Positions 10,651 to 22,248 of a stretch of 64,000 bases of DNA are shown here, in pieces. The stretch spans positions 14,474,088-14,538,087 of the forward strand of contig CM037593.1 in the NCBI GenBank assembly GCA_021018995.1, given 5' to 3'. The position numbers and the translations under genes were made by a program. Positions within the stretch are counted from its first letter, which is position 1; each line of letters starts with the position of its first letter. The notes under the pieces are model-generated. The model did no database searches and was not told the origin of the DNA. It saw only the letters and a list, made by a program, of their open reading frames with translations. Source of the stretch: Chloranthus sessilifolius (taxonomy: Eukaryota > Streptophyta > Magnoliopsida > Chloranthales > Chloranthaceae).

Positions 10651-12480
10651 GCTTTACTCGATCTCATCACCCACATCTGCAACCGTTTAATCTTGAGATC
10701 GAAAGGTCTCGCAGAGAGAATCGCATAGCTCAAAGGAATTAGTATCATCATACTGAAATCTTGGCAAATCAAAGGCCAGAAATGAATGAGAACAATCAAA
10801 ATTTCAATAATGAAAATAATGAAAATAATAATAATGATGAGGGCCCAAGAACATTAGAATATTATAATGATCCTGGTTTTTACGAGGATCAGGATAGTAT
10901 CATGCATGCCCCCATTCAAGGAAACCATTATGAATTCAAATCCGCGATGATTCAAATGTTACCAATTTTCTATGGATTATCTAATGAGAATCTACATCTT
11001 CATTAAATGAGTTTACTGGGGTGTGTAAAATGTTCAGAGTTCACAATGTCACCGGCGAGATAGCTAAGCTACGACTCTTTCCTTTCTCTTTAGGAGATAA
11101 GGTAAAAACTTGGTTCTATTCATTAGAACCACAATCTATCCAGAGTTGGGCAGAGATTCAATTCCTTAAAAAATATTTTTCGATGACCAAAACCATCGAG
11201 TTGCATCAGAAGATTCAATTTTTCTCCCAACAACCTACAGAAACATTTCATGAATGTTGGGAGCGCTTCAAGGAATTGATCAGAAGTTATCTTAATCATC
11301 AACTTCCAAGGTGGCAACAGGTCCAAAGTTTTTACAATTGACTGATTCCAGAAGAAAAACACATGGTTCATGCATCTTGTGGAGGATCATGCGCCACAAA
11401 GGAGGCAGATGAATTGTGGGCGTTGTTTGAAAAGTTGTATCAATCCTCAATATAAAATATGACTCTGGGGCGAACTAATTTGGATGTGGCAGCTAAATCT
11501 CATGTGTTGACCAGAGATGGACTATTTGATGTCAACAACAACACCTCAGACCTTTCAACAAAAGTTGACATGTTGTCCAAGCAAATGAACATGCTGTTAG
11601 CTGCAACTAAGCTAGCTAAAAGTCCTAACAACCCCACGGCTTGTTCAATTGTGACCACCCAGGTCACATGGCTAATGAGTGTCCAACTACCTTGTCATTC
11701 TTCCCTGATGAACCTGCTCCTCAAGAGCAGGTGAATCTGACTCAATCGTATCAGCAACAGGGTAGGAACATATACTCAAACACCTACAATCCAGAATGAA
11801 AAAATCACCCCAACTTAGGATGGGGAGGATCAAACCAAACTAGACAGGTGAACCAGCAGTACAGATCCAACTTAATGAGTGGACAGTAGAACTTTCGGCC
11901 ACAACAAAATTCTAATTTCCAATAGAATTCTCCTTATTATCATCCAAATTCTGAATACTGAAAGAATCAGAATTTTAATCAATCTCAGACCACCGCTTTG
12001 AAAGATTCTGATTTGGAAGAAAAGATCATATGAAATATATAAGCTTTTCAGCGGATGATGATGGACCAATTTAGCCAACTGACAAATCAGTTGAGTCAAC
12101 GAGAGGAAGATAGGCTTCCTAGCCAATCCATCAATAATCCTCAAGGCCAAGTATCATCTGATGAAGGACCATCAAATAGTCAATAGTTGAAAGTTGTTAC
12201 GGTGCTGAGAAGTGGGAGAGCAGTTGATAATCAAGTGGAGATGTCAGTGGAACCTGACAAGGAAGAAGAAAAAGAAGCGACAAAAGGTAAAGGACTAGAA
12301 AAAGGAAAAGAGAAAAAAGATCCTCAAATTATCCAACAAGTACCTGAAGAAGAACCAGAAAATGAACCATGTTCCTATACCCCAAAGGCACCATTCCCTG
12401 AGTGCTTAACACCTCTATCTAGAATGGGGAAAGGAGCGTCAAAAATGAAAGAAATCTTCGAAACATTCAAATAAGTGAAG
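10650..12480 (+). pseudogene. Element A gag region (fossil)
   Basis: The order is: an Asn-rich N-terminus (NNENNNNDEGPRTLEYYNDPGFYEDQ), the capsid-like core (ETFHECWERFKELI), a zinc knuckle-like CDHPGHMANECP-type segment near 11650-11690, Gln/Asn-rich linkers, then a Lys/Glu-rich tail starting VVTVLRSGRAVDNQVEM near 12190. Gag would package the RNA. It is more decayed than in B or C. Confidence 0.8.
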
Positions 12481-12639
12481 ATAAATCTCCCATTACTTGA
12501 AACAAGCAAGCAAGTCGCTGAGTACGCAAAATTTTTCAAAGATCTATGCACTAGTAAAAGAAAAGCACGTGCTCACGTTTCAAAGAAAGTGTTCCTAACT
12601 AATTAAGTCAGCTCGATACTGCAATTGAATGCCCCACGA

Positions 12640-13060
12640 AAACTTAAGGACCCTGGAGTCCCAACTGTTCCATGTGTCATTGGTGGGCAACCAATTGATA
12701 AGACGTTACTAGATTTGGGAGCAAGTATCAATTTGATCCCATACTCAGTGTACGAGAAATTAGGACTAGGCGAATTGAAAACTACGACAGTTACACTGTA
12801 ACTTACTGATAGGTCAGAAAGAAAACCTAGGGGTATCATCAAGGATGTTTTGGTTGGAATAGACAGATTTATTTTCCCAGTGGACTTTATTGTGTTGGAC
12901 ATGAAACCACCAGTTAAATCCATCAATCAAGTCCCAATCATTCTTGAGCGTCCGTTTCTCGCAACCGCGAATGCTTGCATCAATTGTCAAATGAGAGTCA
13001 TGGATGTTTCTTTTGAAAACATGAAAGTCAGACTCAATATATTTCATGCAATAAACCATT
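12640..13060 (+). pseudogene. Element A protease region (fossil)
   Basis: The retropepsin-like segment is recognised by the active-site context DLGASINLIPYSVYEKLGLG near 12710-12775 and the downstream PPVKSINQVPIILERPFLAT stretch. DLGAS in place of D(T/S)GA is usual for Athila elements. Confidence 0.8.
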
Positions 13061-13499
13061 TTTCCAATGAGGATGAGGTTGATTGTTTCTACATCGATCA
13101 GGTGGATGAAGTAGTTGATAAAGCTTTACCATCAATGCTTACCAAAGAAGAATTCGAAATTGCTTTGTTAGCAATCTATGAGGAGAAAGGATCTGAGAAG
13201 AAACAATCAGAAGAGAAGAGGATGAATTCATCAAGTGAAGATGATACGTTATGTGAAATTGAGACTAAGATGGAACCATTACCTATTGAAGTAAAAGATG
13301 AGCTGACTCTATCAATCGAGCAGCCACCAGCCGTCGAATTAAAGAAACTGCTTGAGTCACTCAAGTATGCTTTTCTGGGACCTCAAGAAATATTTTCGGT
13401 AATTATCTCATCAATATTATCGGAAAAATAAGAGCATGAATTGTTAAAAGTGCTTAAAGATCATAAAAAAGCCATCGAATGGACCTTAGATGATCTTAA

Positions 13500-14280
13500 A
13501 GGAATTGATCCATTAGTATGTATGCACAAGATACATCTCGAAGATGATAGTACCCCATTGAGAGAACCACAGAGGCGACTTAATCCAAACATAAAAAAAG
13601 TCGTTTTAAAGGAAATCAAGCTACTCGATGCTGGAATAATTTATGCGATCTCGGATAGTGAATGGGTAAGTCTAGTTCAAATTGTTCCCACAAAGTCTGG
13701 GATAACAGTGAAAGAGACTACTGAAGGAGAATTGGTACTTAGTCGTGAAACTACGGGGTGGCGCATGTGTATTGATTATTGAAAATTGAACACGGCTACC
13801 AGAAAAGATCATTTTCCTCTTCCATTCATTAATCAAATTCTTGAAAAGTTAGCAGGGCAGGAGTTTTACTGTTTTCTCGATGGATATTTAGGCTATAATT
13901 AGGTGCCCGTATTTCCTGCTGATCAGGAGAAGACAACATTCACGTGTCCTTATGGTACTTTTGCATATCGCAGAATGTCATTCGGTTTATGTAATGCTCC
14001 GACCACTTTTCAACGATGTATGTTAGCCATATTTTCGGATATGATTGAAAAATTCATTGAAGTATTCATGGACGATTTCTCTGTTTTTGGGAAGACGTTT
14101 GAATCATGTTTAAATCATCTTGCACAAGTGTTGCAATGTTGTGTAGAATCCAAACTTGTTCTCAGCTGGGAGAAGAGCCATTTCATGGTTCGACAAGGAA
14201 TTGTGTTGGGGCATATCATTTCGAAAAAAGGGATTGAAGTCGATAAGGCAAAAGTTGACTTAATCGCTAATCTGCCTCCA
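13500..14280 (+). pseudogene. Element A reverse transcriptase region (fossil)
   Basis: RT motifs appear in order: SEWVSLVQIVPTKSG, GWRMCIDY, the RKDHFPLPFI-like finger, CPYGTFAYRRMSFGLCNAPTTFQRC and the catalytic FMDDFSVF near 14065-14085. The Athila RT normally has FMDD in place of YxDD. Confidence 0.85.
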
Positions 14281-14870
14281 CAACAAAATATTCGTCAAAT
14301 TCGATCATTTTTGGGTCATGTTGGATTTTATCGACGATTCATCAAAGATTTTAGCAAGGTGGCTAAACCATTGTGTACCTTGCTTGGAAAAGAAATTCTG
14401 TTCGAATTTGATGAGGAATGCATGAAGGCCTTCCTAAAATTGAGTGAATTGTTATCAAATGCGCCAATAATCCAACCACTGGATTATTCTCTACCTTTCG
14501 AACTCATGTGTGATGCATCCGACTATGCTATTGGAGCAATCTTAGGACAAAGGGTAAACAAATTATCTCATGTTATCTACGCCAGTAAGACACTGATTGA
14601 TGCCCAACTGAATTACACCACCACCGAGAAGGAATTGCTAGCTGTGGTGTATGCATTGGATAAGTTTTGCTCCTATTTGCTTGGATAAAAAATAGTAGTC
14701 TTTTCAGACCACTCTGCATTAAATATCTATTGGCAAAAAAGGACACAAAATCAAGGTTGATCTGATGAATCTTGCTCCTCCAAGAATTAACTTCGAGATC
14801 AAAGATAAAAGGGGGGTCGAAATGTTGTAGCGGATAATTTGTCAAGAATTTTGTCTGAAGAATCATTGGT
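14281..14870 (+). pseudogene. Element A RNase H region (fossil)
   Basis: RNase H follows the RT connection (RQIRSFLGHVGFYRRFIKDFSKVAKPL). FELMCDASDYAIGAILGQ supplies the first acidic residue and TTTEKELLAVVYALDKF the second. Confidence 0.8.
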
Positions 14871-14899
14871 ATCTGAGGATATCCGTGACACTTTTTCGG

Positions 14900-15678
14900 A
14901 TGAGCAGTTAATGGAAATTGATACAACAGGTACAAAAGTTCCTTGGTTTACCAACATCATGAATTATTTGATCACTGGCAGAATCCCTACCCAATGGGGT
15001 AAAAAAGATAAAAATCTATTTTTCTCTCAAATAAAATACTATTTTTGGGATGAACCACAATTATTCAAATTATGTTCTAACCAAGTCATTAGAAGAGGTG
15101 TGCTTGAAGAAGAACAATTGAGTGTCATTAACTTCTGCCATGCTGGGGCCTGTGAAGGCCATTTCGGAGGACAAAAGATCGCACATAAGATTCCTCAGTA
15201 GATTCTATTGGCCCTCCATCTTTCGGGACACTGCGAAATTTTGTAAAGAATGCCAACGATGTCAACAGCTTGGAAATATTTCTCGACGAAATATGATGCC
15301 ACTAAACCCGATTCTGATTGTTGAAATTTTCGATGTTTGGGAGATCGACTTTATGAGTCCTTTTCCCCCATCGTTCGGGTATTCATATATTCTAGTAGTC
15401 GTTGACTATATTTCCAAAGGGATAGAAGCTGTGGCAACCGGTCGAATGACCACAAGGTCGTGGTCAAATTCTTGAAAGAGAATGTGTTTAACAAATTTGG
15501 GATTCTAAGAGCAATTATTAGCGATGGCGGTTCTCACTTCTACAATAGCCATTTTGCCACTTTCATGAAGAAATAAGGCGTTACCCACAAGGTGGCAACG
15601 CCGTATCACTCACAAACTAGTGGTCAAGTGGAAGTGTCGAATCAGGAAATCAAACGGGTTTTAGAGAAGACGATACGA
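14900..15678 (+). pseudogene. Element A integrase region, first piece (fossil)
   Basis: The zinc region ([27 protein letters not shown]) and the first catalytic motif region ([23 protein letters not shown]) are visible, then the [12 protein letters not shown]-type block, where element B interrupts. Bases 15674-15678 (TACGA) are the left target duplication of B. Confidence 0.8.
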
Positions 15679-17141
15679 TGATCGATTTTAAATATAACCC
15701 TTGCAAGTGCACAAGATCTATTTCAGTATGGCAAGAACAGGGGTGTCGAACCCACAGGGAAATCTGAATTTTTAATTAATTCTTTCAGGGATTTAAAAAC
15801 ATCCCCAAGGAAGTACCAAGGGGCAGATTCAATTTACCAAAAATTTATCACTTTTTCTAAATGCAAGAAAAATAAATTAATCTGAACAACTAATTATCGA
15901 TGAATCTAAGAACAATATTTAAATAAGATCAAGAAATATGCTACCCCAGATTTGTACCCTCTTTTTTTACCATTAACACCCTTAGTTTCATTAAAGCATC
16001 ATTCACACCATCATTCATTCATAAAAATGATTTGAAATAAAGTATGATCATCAATCCGGCATTCCCTATCTAAAAACAATGACTCAGCCTAACATTGCGG
16101 TATGAGTCATGTAAGAAGCATAGCGTATCTCATGATGTGTAGATCAAAATAATAAAAACATAATCGCTCTACAGCCTAGATCAGCCTGCAGGTCCAGATC
16201 TAGCGATTACGGCCATTGATTCGCGCAATCAATGGTCATAACAAGCATTCAATATATTTTCAATAATACAAACTTTTAGCAAAAACGATTCCACAATGAC
16301 AGTAATTAGACTATGGTATTAATCATAAATATGGGTACTTATCTGAGGATCGCATCTTCCCCGATCTACTGATTTAGCCGCTCATCTTTGGTGTATGATC
16401 TCCTTGTTCATTCAAAGCCATTCCTCTTTTTATTTCTTCCCAAAAGATATTTGTTTACAATGCTCTCTCCTAAATACAATCTATGTTTTAAAAGAAAACA
16501 ATACAAATCCTAGGTACAATCTACCCTGATCAAACCCTAGAAGAAGGAGAGAAGAAGACCTTAAAAAGATGAAAAGAAGTTCTCCAAAGTGAAAAGCCCT
16601 AAAATTCCAAAATAATCAAATCTACTTCTAATTCCTCCAAAGAAAAGTCTCAAAAGATCTCAACACCAAGTCCAAAAACAGAGAGTCCTCTATTCAAAGC
16701 TTTAGCTTCCTTTTTATAATGGCCGAGCACACCTAAACCTAATTGCCTCAATCGATTGAGCCAGAAGTCTCAATCGATTGAATTTGAGTTCAATTTCTTT
16801 CGGGCATACGCCTTATGTGTCAATCGATTGATTTTCATGTCTCAATCGATTGATTTTCAGGCCTGAAGTTTATTTCATCTGTAAATCGATTGACAATGAT
16901 TCCTCAATCGATTGACTCTTCAATGTAAAGTCTCCTTTCTTGATGGATATTGATTCTCTTCTCGGATCTCAATGCTTCTTTGGACCTTTTTTTCTATAGC
17001 TCTTGCATAGCCTTTAATTTCCTTCTTTTAGGCTTTTGAACGATCTAATGGTCGGAAACACCTGTAAACATCAAAACCTCACAACAACCATCAGATGCTT
17101 TCATCGAACAGCTAAATGTAGTCATATTTCAGCACCGATCA
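15679..17141 (-). repeat. 3' LTR of element B (1463 bp)
   Basis: The plus strand starts TGATCGATTTTAAATATAACC and ends ...CAGCACCGATCA. It contains three TCAATCGATTGA pairs (16748-16915) just upstream, in LTR sense, of a TATA box at 16711-16720. Confidence 0.92.
16711..16720 (-). promoter_or_regulatory. TATA box, element B 3' LTR
   Basis: The minus strand reads ATTATAAAAA. The nearest palindrome pair starts about 28 bases upstream in LTR sense. The same box is at 30171-30180 in the 5' LTR, where it would drive the genomic RNA. Confidence 0.6.
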
Positions 17142-17156
17142 CACCCCCAAACCTAC
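17142..17156 (-). promoter_or_regulatory. Terminal polypurine tract of element B
   Basis: The minus strand reads GTAGGTTTGGGGGTG directly before the 3' LTR. Confidence 0.8.
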
Positions 17157-18830
17157 ACTTTGCTAGTCCTCGAGCAAAGAGAATATATAACGCAAATAAA
17201 ACTAACTTAAATGCCACTTCCGTAGGGAACACGATTGCATTTAGCATATGCAACAAGCCTTTAAACCCCTAGGTGATCCCTAGTGGAGGAGTTGTGTCTC
17301 CTGCAGGTTTTCAGCGAAGGTACCTACAAACTTCAAAGCTTATGAATTTCAGAATTATTATTTTTTTATTTTTTTAGCCATGCTCTTAAGCAGTCAAATG
17401 CCCCTGGAAAATCGTTTAAAATGCATCCGACCATGCTTATTTTATTAATGCTCATCCACATTAGTCTACTGTTTTTCAATGCTCATATTTTATGCATTAA
17501 TGTTATGCAATCATCACTGCTCAAATTCTTTTGCCTGAGAAGAAGCTTAAACTAGGCATCTTTTGATCACATGTCTTGACAAAATCTTTATCATGGATAT
17601 ACACTCAGAATGAAATCGCTCCTGATGAATGGATTTTATGTTTCACGCACATGTGAGATGGAGTTACAATGCAATTTAGAAAAATCTCACAATTTATACG
17701 AAAGACGGTGTATCAAAGAGTTTTAACCGAGATCTCATTAAGAAAGATATTTGTATTTTAAACATGGATATATCAAGCACCATAGACAATGTGTAATTAC
17801 TCTCCACAAGGCATTTACCACTCATGATTTGATCAAAAAGGTCTTTTCTAAGGTTGTAATGGGACTCGGGTAAAGGTTTAAGAAAGAAAGGGAATTTGGA
17901 TTTAAATTTTCTGAGAAATTGGAAAAGAAACAAACTTTTATTTTCTCTATCTCTCTTTTTTTTTCTTTTCTACTTTCTCACTATTTTTTTTTTTTTTTTT
18001 TCAATTTGCTTTTCCTTTGTTTTCCTTTTCTTAAAACACCTCATATTTTTCACTATTTTTTTCAAAATTTCTTTCTCTTTTTCTTTTTCTCCCCCCTTTT
18101 CTTTTATATTTTTGCCATACACCCTTAGTAAACACCACAACTCAGTATCTCTCCACGTACTCTCTTTTCACTCATTTTCATCCATCGTTCCTAATTTCTC
18201 AGAAATAAGAAGGGTAAAGCCGAATTTTCAGAAATGGTAAAGGGTTAACGGTTAATGTGGCTTATCGAAGAATGTATAAAGATAAATTTTCCAATAGGCT
18301 CAAAGGGGTACTAGAATGATACATTTATGAGGTGGGTCATTTTAAGCAAAAACAATCCAAAGATGGCCTCAGATCCTTTCCTTTCATTATGGTAAAATAT
18401 GCCTATATGCTTTGAGTTAATACACATTGATGTCTAGTGTAATGGTATACCACACGTACAATAAACAAATCAAAGAAAAGTAAATGAGATGTTAACAATT
18501 GAAGCAGGAATTCAAAGATACTCCGAATTTATTTCCACACTCATCAAGAACGAAGATAAGGTTTCGAAACTCACTGGGTTGAAGCTTTTCTTGTGATTTA
18601 AAAATTTCAAGTCATACACTTTATTCTCAAACTTGGAATTGGAGCCACGTGGTGGTGTACAAATTTTCAGGCATAGATTATAAATATCGCTATTTTAATT
18701 TTGAACTTTATGAGCATTCATTAAAACAAACGTGGTGTGATAACAAACTTTTAAAGAAATTCAAGTATTCACAATTTAAGGGAAAAAAAAATCAAATTTC
18801 ATTAGCCTTCCTGTCATCAGTCAATCGATT
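17157..18830 (-). other. Element B long 3' untranslated region
   Basis: About 1.7 kb without a credible ORF. It contains a nearly pure pyrimidine stretch on the plus strand (17935-18120, purine in element sense). Equivalent regions occur in C (32362-34090) and A (46440-46811 plus 49065-50300), and ends like TTTAAACCCCTAGGTGATCC are shared. Confidence 0.7.
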
Positions 18831-18931
18831 GACAATGATTCCTCAATCGATTAATTATTGACAATTCCCAATTGCAAATTTTTTATGGTTGGCAGTCAAT
18901 CGATTGAGACCACAACCTCAATCGATTGACT
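18831..18931. repeat. Palindrome pairs in the 3' untranslated region, element B
   Basis: Two pairs. The second (18896/18918) is part of a larger inverted repeat: CAGTCAATCGATTGAG, eight bases, then CTCAATCGATTGACTG. Confidence 0.9.
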
Positions 18932-18997
18932 GATAAGATCCGAAAATCAGTCTTTCTTTTCTCTCTCTTTTTTTTTTTTATAGTAATTTACCAAATT

Positions 18998-19080
18998 TAC
19001 CTCCCCCCCCAAACCTGAACTGTCCAATGTCCTCATTGGTGAGGATGTTGAAAATAGGAGGGGAGCCCCCCCAAACCTGT
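18998..19080 (-). promoter_or_regulatory. Paired internal G tracts flanking a CAATGAGGACATTG hairpin, element B
   Basis: On the minus strand, CAGGTTTGGGGGGG (19065-19079), then CAATGAGGACATTG (19025-19038; CAATG pairs with CATTG), then CAGGTTTGGGGGGGAGG (19001-19016). The G tracts resemble the terminal polypurine tract near 17142-17156. Confidence 0.65.
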
Positions 19081-19325
19081 TTAATGCACTCGAGGGCCAA
19101 AAAGAACTAGATCAAGTGAAAGAAAAGGTAAACACAAAGAACAACACAAATATTTACCTAAACAAATATATATATATATATAAAAAAAAAAAAACTCTGA
19201 CAAATAATGCAAAATTAAAATTCTACCCTAGAATTAATCAAAATCAAACCTAAACTAACACGTTAAAAGCAAATATAACTGAAAGACTCTGAAAACTAGA
19301 CCCTAAAACAGAAAACCCTAATCCT

Positions 19326-19661
19326 CTAGTCTTCCATGGTAGAACCGTCTTCCCTCGGTTTTGGAAACGCGTAGCGCCACATCGCAGCAGTGATTCCCAC
19401 TTCGCCAATAGGTGGTATTGATGTACGGGGTGGTGATAAAGGTGGTGGTGGAGGTGTTGTTAAGAGAGGCGGAAAGGGGGCGGGAGCGGCCTCGGTGGAG
19501 TGCGTGAAAATAGAGCGGACTTCAAGAGGAAATTCATCATCAAGATTGATGACAGCATGATTGGACAAGTCGAGTGGCGGTGGCGGAGCATGATAACGTG
19601 CACGTTTGGTCGCGGGCTCCGTCATCTTTTTATCGCGGCTCGTGCGATGCAATGGACGCAT
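19326..19661 (-). CDS. Small accessory ORF of element B, 111 aa
   Basis: A 111-residue protein opening MRPLHRTSRDKK with a basic stretch (KKMTEPATKRARYH) that could be a nuclear localisation signal. Then comes HAVINLDDEF, which fits a SUMO-interaction motif (V-I-x-L followed by acids). A Pro-rich middle follows, and a conserved end, MWRYAFPKPREDGSTMED. The same layout is in element A (45639-45902). The start is chosen because an upstream TATA-like box and the N-terminal similarity to A both support it. I know no named family for it. It looks whole. Confidence 0.65.
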   Translation of the reverse strand: MRPLHRTSRDKKMTEPATKRARYHAPPPPLDLSNHAVINLDDEFPLEVRSIFTHSTEAAPAPFPPLLTTPPPPPLSPPRTSIPPIGEVGITAAMWRYAFPKPREDGSTMED

Positions 19662-19721
19662 ATAGGCGAGAGTTGGGAAAGGGAAACTGATTTTAACTCA
19701 AAGGACTACCCTACGGGTTCC

Positions 19722-19729
19722 TTAAATAA
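19722..19729 (-). promoter_or_regulatory. TATA-like box of the element B small ORF
   Basis: TATTTAAG on the minus strand, about 65 bases before the ATG at 19661 and downstream of the palindrome array. Element A has TATTTAAA at the matching place. Confidence 0.45.
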
Positions 19730-19815
19730 CTAAAAGTTTCCTCAAATAAAGGCTCAAAAAGACTCACTAGAACTCTAACAGAGTCGAGCGGCAGACTAGT
19801 TGATGCACTAGAACA

Positions 19816-20168
19816 GTCAATCGATTGACAGTTTAGTGTCAATCGATTGACAAAAGTTGGCAAGCATAGTGGTGCACTGGTCAAAGGTGACTTTTCCGAT
19901 TCAGGGTGGAAAGTTCAAGTAGCTGATTAATTTGACCGACCGACTATGCAGAAATCAATCGATTGACATTCCCTTGTCAATCGATTGACACAAGATACCA
20001 ATTATAGCTAAAAAAAAATGTCTATTTTTAGAATTTGCCTTTTTCTGATGCAGCAATCAATCGATTGAGAATAAATTCTCAATCGATTGACTGTGAGGAG
20101 TTGTGTTGCCTGAACTGCTAATAGAAAAGTGTGCAATCGATTGTGAGAGAAGCCTCAATCGATTGACT
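19816..20168. repeat. TCAATCGATTGA array between extra ORF and small ORF, element B
   Basis: Four pairs at 22-bp spacing (19817/19839 and onward), with unrelated spacers and up to 100 bases between pairs. Confidence 0.9.
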
Positions 20169-20396
20169 GATGCACTTGTGCTCCAAATTGAGAAGTACCA
20201 TAACAATTAACACAAAAAAGAAAAGCTAATTCCATTGATTTGTCCGATTGATTACACCATCGAGCCCGACACCCCTAACGGATTTAAATGAAAAACAAAA
20301 ATTAAAAACACCATAAACAACGAAAAAAAACAAACGAAACAAAACAAAGCACTAAACACTAAACACTAAACGTAAAAAGAACGACACAAAAACAAA

Positions 20397-21541
20397 CTAA
20401 ACATTAACATCATCATCATCATCATCATATTCAGGGTCCCTCTCCTCGTTCATCGCCGCTCGCGCTCCTCCGATAAACTCGTCGGCACGCCCAGGGAATG
20501 ATTCCCGGGCCATCCGCATGAGGAGAGAAGTTTGAAACCTTGACCGTCGATCAACACCACCAAGCCTCGCATTCAGCCCATCCATCCGCGCCTCATGGTG
20601 AGTAACAGCTGCCTCGGCATCAAAATCAGGGACCTCTTCGGGACGAGGTCGTCTTACACCGCCACGTTGGCATTGTGCGGGGTTAGAACGGGGAGGAGGA
20701 GGTACATAAATCGCAATCGGGGGTGGCTGCACACGAAGGATCGCTTTCATGCTCTTATCCCACACATTGACACCATACTGGTAAAATTGCATGTCGCCTA
20801 ACTCCTCATCATCATAGATGGGGCAGCCAAGGTGATCCAAAAGGTGCATCACATAATGTGGGAAATGGAGGAGAATCGCTGCACGCTTAGCGTGCGGTGG
20901 TGGTGGCTATATCAACGTGCAGCGATACATCTCCTCGAGCATCGGACTTTGGCGCGCCAGACAAGTGTTTGTATGTGCAGCGTAAAGTGCAATCACCCTA
21001 TTCTTGGTCCTCTCGCTTTTCGTGCCATGCGGTAGGAGGTTGTTTGCCATGACGATATCCCAAAAGAGAATGTCCATCGGAAGAACAACTCGTTTAGTGG
21101 CCTGACCGGTACCGCGGCACCCTCCACACATATCATTGATCATGTCGTCCTGACTACGATCAATCGCGGGATTAATGTGGTGGTTCACAGGTCGAACCAC
21201 ATAAAAATTGAAGGCACGCGCGAGATCGGCGGCATGCAGATTATATTGCCAGTTGTCGATCTCGATGGGAATGTAGGGCATTCCTGTGGGCGATAGTGTT
21301 TCCGGTACCCATACCATTTTCTGATAAAACAGATGGATCAGGCGTGGAGAGACATCGATGGGTGGCGGGGCAAGCAACATTTCCAATCGCAAGGCCTCAA
21401 TGAATTCGATCGACAGTACTTGACCAGATCGTAGAAATTTTCCGTTTAGAACTGGCGATCGAAATAGTGCTCATTGGGGATGCGCATCGGATCGTTGGCG
21501 GGACGCGGTTGACGGAAGAGCGGTGGGCCAGGCACTGCCAT
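20397..21541 (-). pseudogene. Extra ORF region of element B (accessory protein, fossil)
   Basis: The ATG at 21541 opens MAVPGPPLFRQPRPANDPMR. Recognisable blocks follow: LLAPPPIDVSPRLIHLFYQ, NLHAADLARAFNFYVVRPVNHH, VVLPMDILFWDIVMANNLLP, KSERTKNRVIALYAAH, then a Pro-rich linker (YVPPPPRSNPAQ), GVRRPRPEEVP, a predicted helical RARMDGLNARLGG-type region and an Asp-rich tail (DDDDDD). It matches the A copy throughout. No signal peptide or membrane segment is visible, so it is not an obvious envelope protein. It resembles plant-transposon-type proteins of unknown role, with a few breaks. Confidence 0.8.
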
Positions 21542-21629
21542 TCGATCGTGTATGAGGAGAATATAGATGATTGGCTTGAAATGGAGTGGATTGAAGTCGG
21601 ATGAGGGCTCCACGGGTTGGGGCTGCCAC

Positions 21630-21638
21630 TTATATAAA
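21630..21638 (-). promoter_or_regulatory. TATA box of the element B extra ORF
   Basis: TTTATATAAG on the minus strand, about 90 bases upstream of the ATG at 21541 and directly after the palindrome array. Distance and order match element A. Confidence 0.55.
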
Positions 21639-21645
21639 TTGAACC

Positions 21646-22122
21646 TCAATCGATTGAGAATGGTTGGGATGCCCACGTTGCGAAGCTGGAGCGACATCTG
21701 GCAGATGTGGAGGAGACCTGGCTCATCACAATTCCTCAATAAATTTCAATCAATTGAGACTGATGGGTCTATCGATTGAGGAAACCTGTTTTCGAAGAGG
21801 TGCACCGGTTAGGTGCCCTCGGAAACGAGAGCTTTAATTATCCCATTAATTCAATCGATTGAGATACCATCCTCAATCGATTGAGCCAAACGTGCTCGCA
21901 AAGTTAGCTGCCTCGACAAGATGTGTCGGTTGGCGCTTCAAATCCCAAGGACTGCACAAAATTTTATATGGTGTCAATCGATTGACACATACCTCTCAAT
22001 CGATCGACACAAGAAGAGGAAAATGATGATGATGTTGGAAATTCTCAATCGATTGACAGGTACATGTCAATCGATTGATAAACAAGGGTCAATCGATTGG
22101 TATTCACGATCAATCGATTGAA
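21646..22122. repeat. TCAATCGATTGA array between pol and extra ORF, element B
   Basis: About ten copies, in pairs at 22-bp spacing (for example 21851/21873). The last copy lies eight bases from the TATA box at 21630. Confidence 0.92.
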
Positions 22123-22189
22123 GCTTCTAAAATATGAACAAAAACAAAAATAAAGACAAAAATAAAGATGAAACTGAAAATAAAACAAA

Positions 22190-22224
22190 CTGGGTTGCCT
22201 CCCAGGAAGCGCTGAGTTTAAGTG
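22190..22224 (-). other. Conserved hairpin after pol, element B
   Basis: The minus strand reads AGCGCTTCCTGGGAGGCAAC followed by CCAG; CTGGG and CCCAG can pair around an AGGCAA loop. The same block follows pol in A (43152-43178) and C (34631-34665). Confidence 0.75.
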
Positions 22225-22248
22225 TCGCTAGCTCGACCTTTTCATTGA

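Noticed and set aside
17896-18240. Phe/Ser/Leu-rich open frame that looks like a membrane protein
   Set aside because: It is the translation of a pyrimidine-rich stretch in the 3' untranslated region of element B and lies on the strand opposite to the element.
8295-22121. Short open frames with repeated QSID/RSID peptides
   Set aside because: These come from translating the palindrome TCAATCGATTGA and its neighbours; the arrays are non-coding.
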